A stretch of DNA of 6,768 nucleotides from Chitinophagaceae bacterium (GTDB taxonomy: Bacteria; Bacteroidota; Bacteroidia; Chitinophagales; Chitinophagaceae), in assembly GCA_009996555.1 (NCBI GenBank), contig JAACZX010000527.1, positions 1 to 6,768 on the forward strand, in the 5' to 3' direction. The position numbers and the translations under genes were made by a program. Each line of letters opens with the position of its first letter. The first letter of the stretch is position 1. This document shows, piece after piece, positions 5,743 to 6,768 of this stretch. The notes under the pieces are model-generated. The model had not been told where the DNA came from. It saw nothing but the letters and a program-made list of their open reading frames with translations, and ran no database searches.

Positions 5743-5804
5743 AAAAGACTTTCATTTAAAATTTGAAACATTAAAAGACGGGTCTTACAATCTTTACAAA
5801 ACAA

Positions 5805-6014
5805 TTATTTTGAAAACAATCTAATTACTAAAAAAAGAATAAGGCCCAAGATAGACAATCCAATAAGAAACATTCCACCAAGCATTGTTATCACTCCTTC
5901 CCCATGAACATTGCTTGTATCAGGTGTAATAACGAAAAATATTCCTATCAATACAAGAACGAATGTTACGATATAAGCTTTCTTAGCTGCAGTATCGTTA
6001 AAAACACTATCCAT
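5805..6014 (-). CDS. Small two-TM membrane protein, hypothetical
   Basis: A 69-residue protein I do not recognise. After a short hydrophilic N-terminus (MDSVFNDTAAKK) it has two helices, about 13-30 and 41-65, joined by a short polar turn (TPDTSNVHGEG), and ends RLFSK. The second helix is rich in Gly and Leu (GGMFLIGLSILGLILFLVI). The ATG follows a minus-strand TAGATTTA (6030-6037), one mismatch from the TAnnTTTG box, at a typical distance, so it may have its own weak promoter. It sits 54 bp downstream of the 90-residue gene and 62 bp upstream of the DUF3592 gene, on the same strand. AT-rich. Coding status is supported by the clean hydrophobic profile and collinearity, not by homology. Confidence 0.6.
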   Translation of the reverse strand: MDSVFNDTAAKKAYIVTFVLVLIGIFFVITPDTSNVHGEGVITMLGGMFLIGLSILGLILFLVIRLFSK

Positions 6015-6068
6015 AACTATTAATCTATTTAAATCTATTCTTATTCTTTTTCATGCTTCAGATAATTC

Positions 6069-6341
6069 TTAAAAACAAAAGAAAACAACTGAGCCTAATA
6101 TCATTTCCAATAACACTATTTGTGTAAACACATAATTACCCCTTTTTTTAACCAGTAACTTTACAATCAGGTCAAAAACAAAAAGTAGTATTGAAGCAAT
6201 CAAAAGTAAACCCGGCAAAACAAGTTGGCTGAATTCCTCCTCGTTAAACGGATTAAAGTAAAATATTACGAGCGCCGTCAAAAAAAGAACAACAGAAGAC
6301 ACATTTAATATTGAAAGCCGCATTAATCGCATTCTATACAA
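6069..6341 (-). CDS. Small three-TM membrane protein, hypothetical
   Basis: A 90-residue protein without a recognised family. It has three predicted helices: about 11-29, 40-62 and 70-89, with a short acidic loop (NPFNEEEFSQ) after the first and a basic stretch (KLLVKKRGNY) before the third. The start could be M1, M4 or M7 (MYRMRLMRLS); M1 leaves an 8-base gap after the upstream TPR gene. That close spacing suggests co-transcription with the TPR gene. The sequence is AT-rich (about 30% GC where counted) compared with the upstream TPR gene (about 47%). Confidence 0.55.
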   Translation of the reverse strand: MYRMRLMRLSILNVSSVVLFLTALVIFYFNPFNEEEFSQLVLPGLLLIASILLFVFDLIVKLLVKKRGNYVFTQIVLLEMILGSVVFFCF

Positions 6342-6349
6342 ATTAAATA

Positions 6350-6661
6350 TTAAAACGTCAACTCCTCCAACGCTCCTCTCAACTCTCCATATGCATGCTG
6401 CTCGCCTTTTTCTTTTGCTACCTGCATTCCCTTTTCATACCAGGCAATGGCCGCATCATTGTCATCTATCCGTTCAAACAATTTGCCCAAATGGTAGTAC
6501 GAACCCACATAACCCGCATCTGCCGCCAGCAATTCTTCAAACAATTGTTTTGCCGTTGTATCGTCGCCCAGCTTTATATGTTCCAGCGCCAATGCATGTT
6601 TCAGAAAACTATCATTGGGACTATCTGCTAAAAATTTCCGCAGCTGTTCTATCCGCTCCAT
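6350..6661 (-). CDS. Small tetratricopeptide-repeat protein
   Basis: A 103-residue soluble protein: MERIEQLRKFLADSPNDSFLKHALALEHIKLGD, then TAKQLFEELLAADAGYVGSYYHLGKLFERIDDNDAAIAWYEKGMQVAKEKG. Two TPR units fit: about 18-50, and 52-85 with canonical YYHLGKLFERIDDNDAAIAWYEKGM. The remaining C-terminus (HAYGELRGALEEL) would be a capping helix. I chose the ATG at 6661; the in-frame ATG at 6736 would add 25 unconserved residues and overlap an inverted-repeat operator. A minus-strand box AAGGTTTG (6704-6711) is one mismatch from the -7 consensus, but sits 42 bases upstream. Such short TPR proteins are common in Bacteroidota and act as scaffolds; the partner is unknown. The 90-residue membrane gene follows after 8 bases. 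Confidence 0.8.
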   Translation of the reverse strand: MERIEQLRKFLADSPNDSFLKHALALEHIKLGDDTTAKQLFEELLAADAGYVGSYYHLGKLFERIDDNDAAIAWYEKGMQVAKEKGEQHAYGELRGALEELTF

Positions 6662-6711
6662 GTTTATGATTTTTTTTTCGTTTCTGTGTGCCGATGAGCG
6701 ACTCAAACCTT

Positions 6712-6719
6712 TATCTTTG
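6712..6719 (+). promoter_or_regulatory. Consensus -7 box pointing out of the window
   Basis: TATCTTTG on the plus strand fits TAnnTTTG perfectly. It is immediately followed by the inverted repeat at 6721-6740. No plus-strand ATG leads into a sustained reading frame before the window ends, so the gene it would serve starts beyond 6768. A -33 element is not obvious (TGTG near 6686-6689 at best). Confidence 0.5.
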
Positions 6720-6720
6720 T

Positions 6721-6740
6721 ATAGTTGCATAAACAACTAT
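6721..6740. promoter_or_regulatory. Inverted-repeat operator ATAGTTG-N6-CAACTAT
   Basis: A perfect 7-bp inverted repeat separated by six bases (CATAAA) directly follows the rightward -7 box, so a bound repressor would block the start site. AT-rich palindromes with TTG/CAA half-sites of about this size are typical for MarR-family dimers; that assignment is an inference. It also lies upstream of the minus-strand TPR gene and overlaps the expected -33 position of its weak promoter box, so it could influence both directions. Confidence 0.55.
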
Positions 6741-6768
6741 TTCTTAACTCATACAAAAAATTGCTTGC

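Noticed and set aside
5765..5790. Small hairpin AAGA/TCTT upstream of the DUF3592 gene as terminator
   Set aside because: The stem is only four pairs with a usable loop and the T run is short, too weak to call a terminator.
6662..6736. N-terminal extension of the TPR protein
   Set aside because: The ATG at 6736 lies inside the inverted repeat, and the 25 residues look non-native.

Overview
The window looks like chromosomal DNA of a Bacteroidota bacterium, most likely family Chitinophagaceae or a close relative. The pointers are moderate GC, TAnnTTTG-type promoter boxes a few bases before start codons, weak or absent Shine-Dalgarno sequences, and protein styles typical of the phylum (secreted caspase-fold protein, CHASE2 membrane protein, FecR-like/TPR secreted protein, DUF3592). 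The family placement is an inference from pattern recognition, not a computed classification.

Layout. Bases 1-338 (minus) are the 5' end of a secreted caspase-family gene that runs off the left edge. Diverging from it across a 53-bp gap is a two-gene plus-strand operon: a CHASE2 membrane protein without any output domain (392-1654), then a secreted FecR-like/TPR protein (1661-2566), closed by a clear intrinsic terminator (2588-2615). Then come rlmH (2679-3152, 23S rRNA pseudouridine-1915 methyltransferase) and a rhomboid-family intramembrane protease gene (3329-3937). The 176-bp gap between those two is mostly repeat DNA: a heptad tract, a palindromic repeat unit and a second heptad tract. 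tilS (3917-5326, minus) converges on the rhomboid gene and overlaps it by 21 bp. Upstream of tilS on the same strand are genes for a DUF3592 protein, two very small membrane proteins and a small TPR protein (6350-6661), probably partly co-transcribed. At the right edge a perfect inverted repeat overlaps a consensus-like promoter pointing out of the window, towards a gene that is not visible.

The most striking signal is a family of nested palindromes. A 70-bp stem-loop element with perfect 22-bp inverted arms sits in frame inside tilS and adds about 23 residues to the protein. A single arm, 20/22 identical, lies in the rlmH-rhomboid gap. Every difference between copies falls at the centre base of the two 9-bp CGTCNGACG palindromes that make up each arm. 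tilS also carries a second repeat, a run of 7-bp units, in its coding sequence, and the rlmH-rhomboid gap carries two more heptad tracts with different consensus. This is therefore a repeat-invaded locus in which repeats have been tolerated inside an essential tRNA-modification gene.

The second theme is the caspase / CHASE2 / FecR-TPR cluster, which looks like an envelope-located sensing or proteolysis module. Its function is not established by the sequence alone.
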